NCBI GenBank assembly: GCA_009193035.1
Contig: SWDT01000067.1
Coordinates: 186,001-250,000, forward strand
Direction of reading: 5' to 3'
Source: Halicephalobus mephisto
Lineage: Eukaryota; Nematoda; Chromadorea; Rhabditida; Panagrolaimidae
Length of the DNA: 64,000 nt
The translations under genes and the position numbers were made by a program. This document shows, piece by piece, positions 22,855 through 34,100 of the stretch (position 1 is its first letter; each line of letters starts with the position of its first letter). The notes under the pieces are model-generated. The model ran no database searches. It saw nothing but the letters and a program-made list of their open reading frames with translations, and had not been told where the DNA came from.

Positions 22855-23550
22855 TTAGTTTTGTTTTCCTTGAGCACGGTGGTAAATGTGCTTGATTTCT
22901 TGCTTCAGAACATCGGTACTGACAACCCCGTCTTCTGTGATATAAGCACCGATTGATTTAGAAATAGTGCAGGATCCAAGGTTGTCTCCTTGTTTGTAGG
23001 TGGCTGTGATGGTGTATTTATCGTCATATCTGGAATCCCGACGGATATATAGAAATTACGAAAGTAACTGACCTTTTCATTTCAGAAGACCAATTCCAAT
23101 AGCGATCAGGCTTACCAGAATCCTTTTCGACGGCTTGATAAAAGACATTTTTCTCGACAAACCAAAGGTACAGTTGGAGGATGCTCATGAGGAAGAAATA
23201 AGAACAAGCGCAAGTGGCCAGCACCCATTTGGATTTCGGGAAGGGGTTGTAGTAATCATAATAAAGGGCAAATAAAGCGAATCCAACGGCGGTAATGGAG
23301 AGCAACAATCGCCCATCGGTTAGTGCGTGCCGTTCCTTGAATGGCAACTGTTCGTTGATAAGCTGCAATTGCGATATTCCGAAATCCGTACAAAACCGAA
23401 AATTACCTTCTTGATGACATCGTCCAGAGTGTTCTTCACTGTTGGTCCGTCCCATTTGTTCACACGGACAACTTCCTTCTGAAAAAGCGGGATTTTTATA
23501 TCAAAATTTAAGTTGAAAGGAAACCGAACCTTTTCCTCTTCTCCGCTCAT
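22855..23550 (-). CDS. Signal peptidase complex subunit 2 (SPCS2/SPC25)
   Basis: Exons 23550-23530, 23478-23407, 23362-23073 and 23029-22855 encode 185 aa with matching phases. [18 protein letters not shown], close to the N-terminus, is the family hallmark. Two membrane segments follow ([20 protein letters not shown] and [21 protein letters not shown]) separated by the short NPFPKSK loop. The cytosolic C-terminus includes [16 protein letters not shown]2 helps the ER signal peptidase engage the translocon; it is not catalytic. As the first gene of a likely two-gene operon it would be SL1 trans-spliced and TAF6 SL2 trans-spliced. Confidence 0.93.
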
Positions 23551-24689
23551 CGTTTTCCCCTGCTAAGGTTCCTGATTCCCCTGAAATGGTGGCTGAACTA
23601 GGTATGCATGGATATTATAACGTAAACAAAAGTGTAACAACGATGGAAAATAATAAAAGTGGAAAATGATAAAAAACGAAAAAAAAGAAAAATTCCAGTG
23701 CAACGTCGACACAACGAGCGCGAACCAAAACATCATTCAAATCCCCGCCAGTTGGCAGATTACGGTACGCGAACAAGCGATGCTTTTCATTTAAATTCCC
23801 GCCAATTATTCGTTACTGTACTTGGACCAATGCTGATTACTTTGGAATTTTTGATAATGGCAATCATGGTAGAAGACCAGTGTCTGATTCTTTGAAATTC
23901 CCGCGAATGGGTGGATTATGGTAGGAGGACTGGTCTTTGTTTTTCTCTATTTCAAATTCCCGCCAACTGTGCGTTATGGTAGTTGGACTGGTGCTGGCGT
24001 TCGCTTCTTTCGAAACCTCGTCAGTCGCATATTCGCTGTTCGTCCGTTCTCCACCCATCTGCTGTTCGTGTGTTCTCCTATTGATCCGTTTGCCTCCTAA
24101 CTATCGGGAATTACAACATCTGGTTGGTTTCAAGGACTAAGTCATCTTGTCTTTTCTCCTATCAATCTTGCAACTCCGTCTTTTGAAGAGTATTTTATTG
24201 GTTTTGGACTAATATTCGTCGTTGCGTGTGATTTATCAGTATTACAGAGTTGTGGGTGAAGTTTTCGTACAGTTGCCGAAATCTGTGTGCCGAATCATGA
24301 ACCTTCTCCCTGTGGTTCAAGCTGATTCGTATCAAACGGCGGTTTTTCGGGAAAGTGGGGATTTTCAGCGCGCTTTTGAAATAGGATGACTTTCCTTTTA
24401 TATGATGTTCCAAGGTATTGAATTTGACTCTGATAGATGAAGGGTGAAATCAAGGCTTGGACACGAACCAGTGCCATGAATGACATAGGAAAGGGAGAGT
24501 CAGCAAGCGACATTGATCTGTCCACATATTATTGTCATGAATTCGTTTTGAATGCTTCCTTTATCCTGAATATCCGTGTTTATCTCAAGTTGCACGTCAG
24601 GAAAACTGCACAACTTCCGTGCGCAGTTTGTCAAGATGGAAGCAGGAACAGAACATGGCTATGGTTGATCAATTTTTAGGAAGCCAATC
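23551..24689. promoter_or_regulatory. Divergent intergenic region with repeated TTCCCGCCAA motifs
   Basis: Between divergent SPCS2 and the export adaptor. 23740-23985 has four degenerate ~70-base units. Each starts with an a(a/t)tccccgcc or attcccgcca core and continues tgcgttatggtag.tggac. The core resembles E2F sites. Several overlapping ORFs of 60-80 codons are open by chance, and no domain is recognisable. A trans-splice acceptor (aatttttag) ends at 24679, 10 bases before the next ATG. Confidence 0.55.
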
Positions 24690-25425
24690 ATGTCGCTGGA
24701 CAAGATTTCGATGGCTCTCGGTAAGTCCCAATCGTCGTATATAACGCTAATAATCTAAATTCCAGATGACGTTGTCAAGGCTGACAGGAAAGAAAACAGG
24801 AAGAATACAGTGAACGGGCTGAAGAACCGCAAGAATGGGAACTTTGGCAAGGTTAGTCCGTACCCAGTGATCAAAATAAAACTGCTTTTCAGAACACTGT
24901 TAACCCGTCTACTGCGAAACTCGTCAAGAAGTTGGTCAAGAAAGCTCTTGCTCAACGTGAGAAAGGAAGAAAGCCAGGTATTAGAGGTACTTCTGCCCGT
25001 ACGGTCGTCAAGAAAGTTGTCCGCAAGGTGAGTGATCGGAACCACCACGACTCGTGCTAATATTGAGGGTTTAGGTGAATACCCCGCGTGGGAAGATCCG
25101 CAGAGGTGGTAAGATGAATGTAACTCGAAGGCCCCTTAATTTGAACCAGAAATCTCGTGTTATTCGTCGTAGAGTTTCGGCTCCCGCCACTCGAACGTGA
25201 GTTTCGCTTTCCCTGCTTCTGTGATTATTGGTGGTTTTCAGAATTGTCAGAGAAATCCGCTATGTCCGTGAACCAATTCGTCGTCCTTTCCAACGAGTCG
25301 AGCGCGTTGTGTATCGTCAGCCTCGCCAAGAACGCCGCTTTGTTTATGCTGGCGGTCCAAGGCGCTCTTTCCAGAGTCGTGGAGGGTCTTTCTACGGACC
25401 ACGGAACTATCTCCAACGCTACTGA
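24690..25425 (+). CDS. Arg-rich mRNA-export adaptor with UAP56-binding motif, no RRM
   Basis: Five exons (24690-24720, 24766-24851, 24893-25027, 25075-25196, 25242-25425) give 185 aa with matching phases. The start follows an aatttttag acceptor by 10 bases. Residues 3-18, LDKISMALDDVVKADR, match the UBM of ALY/REF, UIF and CHTOP that docks on the DEAD-box helicase UAP56 (HEL-1). The rest is highly basic (KKLVKKALAQREKGRK, RGGKMNVTRRPLNL, VRYREPIRRPFQR-type) and ends in a Gly/Arg/Tyr tail (GGPRRSFQSRGGSF). ALY proteins have a central RRM and this one does not, so UIF/FYTTD1- or CHTOP-like is the better label. It would be nuclear and RNA-binding. Confidence 0.85.
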
Positions 25426-26049
25426 AGTGACTGCTTGCAGTTTGTTCTGATGTTCTCACAGTGATCGAACGTATGCTGAACATTCTTACCTTATTGAGGT
25501 CTTCTGACCCTTTTTTATTATTTTTGATGATTTGTACATGAAAGCTCGGAAACTTACGAAATTGTTTTAATTTCATATAACTATTTATTAAGCACGTTTA
25601 TTTGGCCAATATTGTGATGTTGAAGTTGATATTGTGCTTGTTTTGCTGTCAAAATCGGAGTTGATAGTAGAATGAAGAAAACAGGAAAGGCTGGAATGGT
25701 TGGTAAAACTAGATAATTGGGCTAATGATAAGGAGAGGGAAAAATTGGTTGTACGGGATTGAGATCTTCGATTTTGTGGGAAATGGATCAAGTGCTTAGT
25801 ATGGGTTCTGGAGATGGTCAACTTGAGAATCGAGTAGTTGGAATTCAGTTTAACTGTGAGTAATCTTCATCAATAGGATCTAGATCGAGTTTTGGAGGAT
25901 TTTCTGATGTGTTTCTGGTTATTAATTTTTTATATGGAATTTAGCAATTTCATAGATATTTGATATCGTTGGGAATTTTTAAAATCATTTTCAATATGAA
26001 TTTATTGCAACATTAAATGCAGTTTTTAGGACCTAAAGTGGATATCAGA
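25426..26049. other. Intergenic, convergent 3' ends
   Basis: 3' flank of the export adaptor and of the ORP gene. No supported ORF or RNA gene is seen. Confidence 0.6.
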
Positions 26050-28861
26050 TTAGAATATATCTTCTGAATCAGTGAAATTTCTGTTGAAATAGCGACCATT
26101 GAAGACGATTTTTGAAGTTCCGTTTTCTTTGATTTGGTCGAACCAGAATGGTTTTGTTTTTTTTTCGTTTATTTTTGCTTTTTCTCTTTGCTTGTTTTCC
26201 AGTCTTTCCTTTTCTTTTGAGGCTTTGTCGACGTCGCCGTTTTCTAGAAATCTCATATCTGGTCTGAATCTCGCGTCTGTTTGTGGGAGTTTCGAGGGAT
26301 CTTGGGGTAGTTCGTTCAGCATCATCGAGAAGTAAGTCATGTGATAGTACTGAAAAAAATTATTTTTGATATATGGAAAAAATTAAAAATATGAGGAAAT
26401 TTGGGATTTTTCTTGCAACTGTTTTTTTAAGCTAGATCCTTTAGGCTGGTCTAGGCCCTTCTAGGACTAGTGATTTTCTCAAGCTCATGATCTGGATTCT
26501 TTCAGGTTAGTTTAAGCCCTTCTTGATCATTTAGGATCTTTTTAATTTAGGTCCTTCTAGGCCAGCTTAGGTCCTTTCAGAACAGTCGAAAACCTCCTCA
26601 TTTCTGATTGAGGCACTTTTAGGTTGGTACAGGTTCCTTTAGGACAACTGACAATCTTCCCATACTTTTAATACGGGTCTTGCTAGGCAGGTTCAGGTCC
26701 TTCTGGACCATTCTACACTCCTTTCGGACTGTACATTCTTAACCTAGGTCCTACTAGACCAGACTGAGATTTTTTAGAGTGCTTGGTACTTCTTTCAGAT
26801 CTACGTGTCCTTAACTTAGGTCTTGTCAGGGAGGTTCAGGTCCTTCCAGACCATTCCCTACTTTTCCCTTATCCTCAAGTCCTCGATTTAGGTCCTGTTA
26901 GCCTAGGAAGATAAAAAAGCTGATCCTGGCTGTTACTAAGGACTCTATTTTTTAAACTATATTTAATTAATATAAAATTACCTATTATCGTTTCTCATCT
27001 CTTCGTTTTCGTCATTTATGCAAATGATGTAATTTAAAAAATTAAACAAAACTTACATTAGCGGAATTTGGGGGTTTTTTGTAGACTCTCCAAAGAAGCC
27101 GTCCTTCACGAAACATGATTATCCGTTCATTTTGGAGATTTTCATTTTTTTTAAATTCATTTTCAACTATGTGTTTGTTGGCCTGGAAACTTCCCCAATG
27201 AGTAGAAGCCAGGAACTCCGTCCAATTTCCGTATATAACTCGCAAATGTTCCTCAGGATTACTTCTGAAATAAACAATCATCAAAATTACAAAAATCAAA
27301 GTTTTCAAAAAATAATTTCGAAATATTTTATAAAATTTTCAAAGATTCTAAAAAATTCCGTTTTTGCAAATTTCAAAATATTTTGTAAAATTCTAAAAAG
27401 TTTCAAAAATTTAAAAAAATTTTTCCGAATATTTCAGAAAATTTTGAAATATTTTGTAAAATTCTAAAAAGCTTCAAAAATTTCGAAATATTTTGAAATA
27501 TTTTGTAAAATGCTAAAAAGCTCCAAAAATTTAAAGATTTTTTCGAATATTTTGTAAAATTCTAAAAACTTGCAATTTTACGACTTCTCCAGTGACGACG
27601 ACGTCTGGACCGTTTTTCCCAGATCCTCTGAACTTCATGATGGATTGGAGATCGTTCTCGGGACATTTGATGACCATCTGTCCCTGTAGGGCCATGTACA
27701 TTTTCCCGAGGATGATGTTGTTGATGGAGCAGTCGCATCCTCGCCATGAGTAAGTTTCGTTTTTGTTCAGAATTTTTAGGTTCATCTGGGCGTTCGGGAG
27801 GACTTCTATGGATTTTCCCCAGAATTTTATCCTCGGTTCCACAGTTCCGGAAAATTCGAAATTTTTGCTTTTACAAAAAAAAGCCGAAATCGGAGGATGA
27901 TGCGAAATTTGTTCTGCAACGAATTCGAATCCTAATTCTGGTTCCGAAAATTCAAAAGTTTCAAAAAGCAAAGGATTAAATGGCTTCGAGAGACGGACAT
28001 TGCCCGAGGCGAGAGTAGAAAGGGCAAATGCAGTCACGAGTTCGATCCGTTTCAGCGGGTCTTCTGAAGCCGAAGCCTGATCCAGGAGCCGGTGGTACTC
28101 CATGTACTCGGCCAACCTCTGCAGCATGCTTAGCGGCTCGTTGAATACAATCGGGATCGCAAATCGAGAAAGATCCTAAAAAATCGTAATACAAAAAAAT
28201 TAAAATGAAAATTACCACGATGTTGGAAAAATTAAAATTAAAAAATTTCATTACTGTGATATAAAAAAATAAAAATTATTGCGAAATTTCTTGAAAGGAA
28301 TTTTTTCAAAAATTTCGAAATTTGAATATATTCGTTCTAGGAATTTAAATTGAATTTTGGGAGATTCTAGAAACTTTTACGAGATTCTAGAAAGTTCCTA
28401 CAAGATTTCAGAAGCTTCCACGAGATTCTAGAAAGTTCCTACAAGATTTCAGAAGCTTCTACGAGATTCTAGAAAGGTCCTAAAAGATTTCAGAAGCTTC
28501 CACGAGATTCTAGAAAGTTTCTACAAGATTTCAGAAGGCTTTAGAAGCTTCCACGAGATTCTGGAAGATTTTAGAATTTTAGAAACTCCCGTGAAATTTT
28601 AGAAAATTCCAGCCTTCGGCTAAATAATAATTAAAATATAGAAAATTAAACTGTACCTTTCCAATAGCATGCTTGAGAATACCGAAAATCCCGATTTCTT
28701 TGCTGACAGCTGGAGAGGGCAGTTCTGGCCTAAAATTTCATATATCAATTTTCGAAGTAAATTTAAATTTACCTCGTTGAAAACTCAGGAATGACGGATT
28801 TTACAGTCGGGAAATACACTTCAGAATCTCCATTGTCATTGATTACGGAGGAATTGCTCAT
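26050..28861 (-). CDS. Short oxysterol-binding-protein-related protein (ORP2-like)
   Basis: Exons 28861-28773, 28729-28657, 28175-27574, 27264-27057 and 26349-26050 encode 423 aa. It consists of the ORD lipid-transfer domain only, with no PH or ankyrin part. Hallmark AEQISHHPPISAF is at residues 141-153. The C-terminal RLENKQREKAK and RYFNRNF blocks follow ORP1/2 order. The fourth-exon joins need a GC donor: intron 3 starts GCAAGT (27573) and ends TTTCAG, and only this choice keeps the frame (LSNPEEHLRVIYGNW). The family motif NPLLGET reads NPLLFET here (residue ~125). ORPs move sterols or phosphoinositides between membranes. Intron 4 (26350-27056) holds a ggtccttctaggcc-type degenerate repeat; intron 2 (28176-28656) holds TTCTAGAA repeats. 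Confidence 0.92.
26430..26920. repeat. Degenerate CT-rich intronic repeat
   Basis: Variants of ggtccttctagaccag..ttaggtcctt recur every 30-60 bases, within ORP intron 4. The composition is less AT-rich than other introns. Confidence 0.65.
28370..28600. repeat. ~44-bp intronic repeat rich in gattctagaaag
   Basis: The unit cgagattctagaaagttcctacaagatttcagaagcttc is present about five times in ORP intron 2. Each unit carries TTCTAGAA, an nTTCnnGAAn heat-shock-element-like core. Confidence 0.85.
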
Positions 28862-30004
28862 GACGAGCTCGGAAACACGGGTACTTGGGGGTTCTGGTCC
28901 GTCACAATGAGGTTGATGATTTAAAATTCAGCTATGTAAATATAAAAAATTAAAAATGAGAATCCTTCGGTGACTGAAATGTTTCCATGAGTCACTGCAC
29001 CTTTTCTAACTGGATAACACGAGGCAGGCCGGTCTGCATGGCGACAACGGGTCCCAGTCGACGCATTCACCGAAAACAAAGCACATTCAGAAAAATTGCG
29101 CCGATCCTTAATTTTCCTTCGATTACAATTTTTAACTTGAATTCCACAATAATAATAAATATAACCTTGATTGTTATGTAAAAATATGTTGATGTTTTAT
29201 TTTTCATATATGGGTCGACGGAAGAGTCGAAGATAAGATAACCAAAGAACTCCCGAAGCGATTGATTTCTTTTTGTTGTCTGTCTTCCAAATTACTGCTT
29301 TGGCGTTATTTTGTCCTCTATCCATTTATTTTTATCCTTTTTATATATGAATTTTGAAGAATTTCAGATGCTGATTAACATAGGAATTAAGAACAGGATA
29401 ATAAAGGAACTTCCGAAACGATTGATTTCTTTTTGTTGTCTGTCTTCTAAATTACTGCTTTGGCGTTATTTTGTCTTCTACCTATTTATTTTTACCCTTT
29501 TTATATATGAATTTTGAAGAATTTCAGATGCTGATTAACATAGGAATTAAGAACAAGATAATAAAGGAACTTCTGAAGCGATTGATTTCTTTTTGTTGTC
29601 TATCTTCTAAATTATTGTGTTGACGTTATTTTGTCCTCTATTTATTTATTTCTATCCTTTTCATTAGTGAATCTTTTGGCTTCTGTATGTTACTTGATAA
29701 ACGAGTTGAGGATAAGATAATCAAAGAACTCCTGACACGACTGATTTACTTGTCTTCCTAGTCTCAAAATCACTACCTTAACACCATTGTTACTTTCTGT
29801 TTATTCTTTATTATTATACATATTTTACTTCTCTAGAAAACCAACCGATGTATTAATCTTTTACCGTGAGATTTGCCTATGATTGTCTGTTATATCTTTT
29901 GATTTTTTAAAATATTTGATAATTTGCGTTTATCTGTTTTTTTTACTTTTTTGTGTTATTATTTAAAGTTCCATATATTAATAATCAGCTTTCTAGCGAA
30001 GACG
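28862..30004. repeat. Spacer with an exact 160-bp tandem repeat
   Basis: attgatttctttttgttgtc starts at 29261, 29421 and 29581, an exact 160-base period. Diverged edges give about 3.5 copies (29220-29770). 28862-29200 is the upstream region of the ORP gene, with no supported ORF. Confidence 0.9.
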
Positions 30005-30377
30005 ATGGCCCCCATCAGTCGGGCGACTCGAATTCTGCGTTACGTTCAGCACGCTCCTCGACACTTGTTCAACAAGTATCCAGAGCAGTTCGTCTGCTAC
30101 TGCACGTTTGGGCTTGCTGGATTGTGTGCCGCAATTTACAAGATTAACAAATATGGCATTGACGGAGGTAAGTATTGCAGGGTCAATTTTTAGAGGTTGT
30201 TTTAAAATTTCAGTTCAACCTTACTATCGAAGCCGTTACGAAGTCGTCCGTCCCGATGATCCCAGAGCTCTCAACTGGCGTGTTCCTGAAGACTACCCAC
30301 CTGAATATCTGACGAATCGTGAGAATTATTCTTATGACTCTGTCGCAAAGGATTACGGATGGACAGCTAAAGTCTAA
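30005..30377 (+). CDS. Small single-pass mitochondrial-type membrane protein (possible complex I accessory subunit)
   Basis: Exons 30005-30167 and 30214-30377 encode 108 aa (46-bp intron, phase 1). The basic N-terminus (SRATRILRYVQHAPRHLF) could be a matrix-targeting or matrix-side helix. One membrane span follows (VCYCTFGLAGLCAAIY), then a tail with YYRSRYEVVRPDDPRA and NWRVPEDYPPEYLT. This order of short matrix segment, single span and Pro/Tyr-rich intermembrane tail is that of several complex I accessory subunits (NDUFA3/NDUFB types). I cannot fix which one, so no symbol is given. Confidence 0.8.
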
Positions 30378-31146
30378 CTCGTTCCTAGACTAGGTGAAGT
30401 TCTGGTTTTCAGAGTTTAGTGTACAGGTGAAAAAGATAAAGTGAACTTGTCATTCTGGATAACATGCAAATTTTGCGAACATATCAGGGGATCTGGGGGT
30501 CTAGTCCGCGATTCATGGATGTCCTTGATGGTTCCCGATTTACTGAACTTCAATGAAATTGCCATTCGACGGATTGATGTGAATTCTGAAATTTGCAATT
30601 TTATATCTGCAAAAGTTTCATTTTGAGGTTTTTTTAATTTTTAGCAATGAGAAATCCGAAAATAGTTAATTTCAATGAAACGGGATATATCAGTCCAATG
30701 TACATGTCACATGACAAGAGAAAACAATTGTGTAAACAGGATTTCATTTATAAAATATTGGATATCACTAAGGGACTGAAAGTGAAATTTTAATTTTATT
30801 TTTAAACAAATTTTTATTAGTCAAATTTTAACTTTATATATTTTTTCAAATAAAATTCAAATTTTCATATTTAAAATAAATTTCAAATTTCACATATTCT
30901 CGAATAAAGTTTTATTTTTTCTTTTAAATATATTTCAAATTTTATTTTTTAAAAACAAAGTTCAAATTTTACATATTTTCGAATAAATTTCAAATTTTAT
31001 TTTTTAAAAGAAATTTTACATATTTTCGAATAAAAATTTTTTAAAAGAAATTTCAAATTTTATTTTTTTTAAAAGAAATTTTATATATTTTCGAATAAAA
31101 TTTTATTTTTTAAATTTTACCCGTCTTCTGAAAACAATGGCAGTGA
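30378..31146. other. Intergenic region
   Basis: 30400-30625 is open in one plus frame after an acceptor-like tttag at 30417 (about 66 codons, KVNLSFWITCKFCEH...), without a start codon or known domain. 30800-31120 is short repeated caaattttattttttaaa units. Confidence 0.45.
30647..30793 (+). CDS. Possible 48-aa small ORF
   Basis: ATG at 30647 lies two bases after a textbook acceptor (tttttaatttttag) and opens 48 codons to TAA. The product begins MRNPKIVNFNETGYISPM and ends LKVKF. It might be a trans-spliced small protein or the last exon of an unseen gene using the open stretch at 30418-30625. No family is recognised. Confidence 0.3.
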   Translation: MRNPKIVNFNETGYISPMYMSHDKRKQLCKQDFIYKILDITKGLKVKF

Positions 31147-34100
31147 TTAGAAGACTCCAGAATCTCGTTTGAAAGTCAAGAAAAAAACAGAAATTCCATC
31201 TCTTTTCGAAATTATTTTAGAAAATCCACATTTTTCTAATTTTAAAAAATTTAAATAAAGAAAATTATAATTTTTGTTTTCTTCTCCAAAAAATATTTTT
31301 AATCTAAAAGATATTTGACGAAAATTATTTAATTCTGAACAATTTTCGACTACAGTATCCAGGACAGTCATGTCGTCTCCGTCGAGGTCAAAAAATAAAT
31401 ATTTTTTTTTTGAAAAAAATTTAAAATTTTTAATTACTTTTGAAAAAACTTCAAAATTTAAATTTTCGGATAAATTTGATCCAAAATTTCGAATATTCAA
31501 GGATTTAGGAAGAATTAAAAATTTTGAAATTTCGAAAAAATTTGAATTTTTAATTTTTACGGATTTTTGATGAATAAAATTAACTCGACAATTTTTAAAA
31601 ATTAATTTAAATAAATCGATGATTTTTTGGTCGAGATTACGGTATCTGAAATACAGTATATCGCAATCTTGAAGATCGTCGGAATCGAGACACAAAAAAG
31701 GAAAAAAATTTTTTTCGGAAGAAATTTTGAAACAGGTGTTCGAAAAAGAAGATTTTAAAAAATATGAAATTAATCGAAATCGTTCTTCTCCAGGTGATCC
31801 CAACCCGAAAATTGGAGCTTCAGAAACTTCGGAAAAAGGAACTTTGACGAAAGAAGTACGGTAGATACAGTGCCCCAGGGGCTGATGACAGGCTTGATTC
31901 GAGACACTTCCGATTAAAAAAAATGAAAATTTAAAAAATAAAGTGTAAATCATCTGCGTCCACAGTGGTATGACGTCATCGGATGTGGAATTTTCGATTC
32001 TTATTTGGATTAAAAGATGATCGGTTTTTAGATATTCTAAAATTTTTTCGAGGATATCTGGGGCTTTAGAAAGTTGTTCATTCCCGAGGTGTTCTGAATA
32101 AAGTTCGAATTTCGCAACCGAGTAAGTCTGGTCTCGGATCCCTTCGACGATGTTCGACAGCGGAAAATATCCGTCTTCCAAAATTTCAGGAATATAAGCA
32201 ACTTCGACATCCGCTGAAATAAATCAATTTTTATGATTCTGAAATAAAAATTATTTTAAAAATAAAATTTGCATTTTATACATAAATTTAAAGATTTTTA
32301 AAAATCTAAGTATGAAAGATTTTAACTAATTTGTTTGAATATTGCCCGCAACCTGCGGATTTTAATTTTCTTTAAAAATAAAGGTGAAAAATTTTAACTG
32401 ATCTGTTTGAATGTTGCCCGCAATCTGCGGATTTTAATTTTTTTAAATATAAAGGTGAAAAATTTTAACTAATTTGTTTGAATATCGCTCGCAACCTGCG
32501 GATTTTAATGTCTTTTAAATATAAAGGTGAAAAATTCTAACTAATTTGTTTGAATATCACTCGCAACCTGCAGGTATTAATTTTTAATGAATGTTGATAT
32601 AAAAAATTTTAGATATCTTGTTCGAATGTTGTCCGCAACCTGCGGATTTTTATTTTTTAAAATATAAAGATCGAAAATTCTAACTAATTTGTTTGAATAT
32701 CACTCGCAACCTGCGGATTTTAATTTTTAACGAATGTTGATATAAAAATCTTAACCAGCCTGCCGGAACGTTACCCGCAACTTGTGGGTTTTTATTTCTT
32801 TTTGTAAATTTAGGTAAAAACACTTCAAATAATTTTCTCAAACGTATGCATGTTGCGGGTTTTAATTTTAATTCCGATTATTTAACTTTTCATATATATT
32901 TAGAAAAGTAATTTTTTACCAGTCAAATTAACCTACTGTTGAATTCATCGAGAATCGGGGCATCAGGAGGAATGTAGACATCCCATCGGGTGACGTTCAA
33001 CTGCCCTTCAAAGACCCCCAGAGAATTCGTCAATCCCGTCACAATTAATGTTTTTCTAAAACTTTTTTTATTAAAAATTAGTTTTTTTTAAAATTTTTAT
33101 TTAAAAATTAATTTTTTTTAAACTTTTTTTTATTAAAAATTAATTTTTTTTAAACTTTTTTTTTTTATTTAAAAATTAATTTTTTTAAAACTTTTTTTTA
33201 ATTAAAAATTAGTTTTTTTTTTAAATTTTTATTTAAAAATTAATTTTTTTAAAACTTTTTTTATTAAAAATTAATTTCTTTTAAAACTTTTTATTTAACT
33301 TTTTTAAAATAATTTTTTTAAAATTGTTTTATTAAAAATTAATTTTTTTTATTTTTTATTTAGATTTTTTAAAATAATTATTTTTAAAAATTCATTTCTT
33401 TATATTTTTATTTTAACATTTATTTTCTAAAATTTAAAAAATTTAAATTTAGAATTAAAAACAAACCCGAAAGTATATTCTTCTTTGAGAAATTTGTTTT
33501 CGAAACAAAGTAAAAAATTATCAACATGACCTCCAATGGATTTTTTGTTTTTACAGTTGTATGTCGGCCTTGCCAAAAGTTCGTTCAACCGCAATCCTTC
33601 CAAATTTGAATCATTTAACTTGATCGGTTTTTCCAGATCGATATCGGCCCAAGTAATGTTATTTTGGCTGAAATTAATTCATTTTATTTAAAAATAAAAA
33701 AATTCAAAAATAAAAAAATAAAATTTTAAATATAAAGAAATTCAAAAATAAAAATAAGTTATATATAACGAAATTTAAAGCATTTGAATAATTTTTTTTT
33801 AAAATAAAAGTAATTAAAAAAATATAAATAAAAAATGAAAATTTTTTAAAAAATATAAATAATAGAAATTAAAATTTTTAAAAACAAATCATTAAAAAAA
33901 TTTTTAAAATAAAAATCTTTAAAGAAATATAAGTAAAAAAATTTAAATTAAAAAAAAATATGAATTAGAAAAAATATAAATCATTAAAAAAATTTTTAAA
34001 ATAAAAATCTTTAAAGAAATATAAGTAAAAATAATTAAAATTTAAAAAAAATATGAATTAGAAAAAAATAAATCATTTCAAAAATTTTTAAAATAAAAAT

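Noticed and set aside
24195..24679. Overlapping 72-80-codon ORFs upstream of the export adaptor
   Set aside because: Open on both strands at once with no domain; the region is the promoter/outron of the next gene.
32330..32880. Possible ncRNA because of repeated gcccgcaacctgcggat hairpin words
   Set aside because: The words form weak local palindromes (ccgcaacctgcgg) but are part of a tandem intronic repeat with dispersed copies. No independent RNA gene signal.
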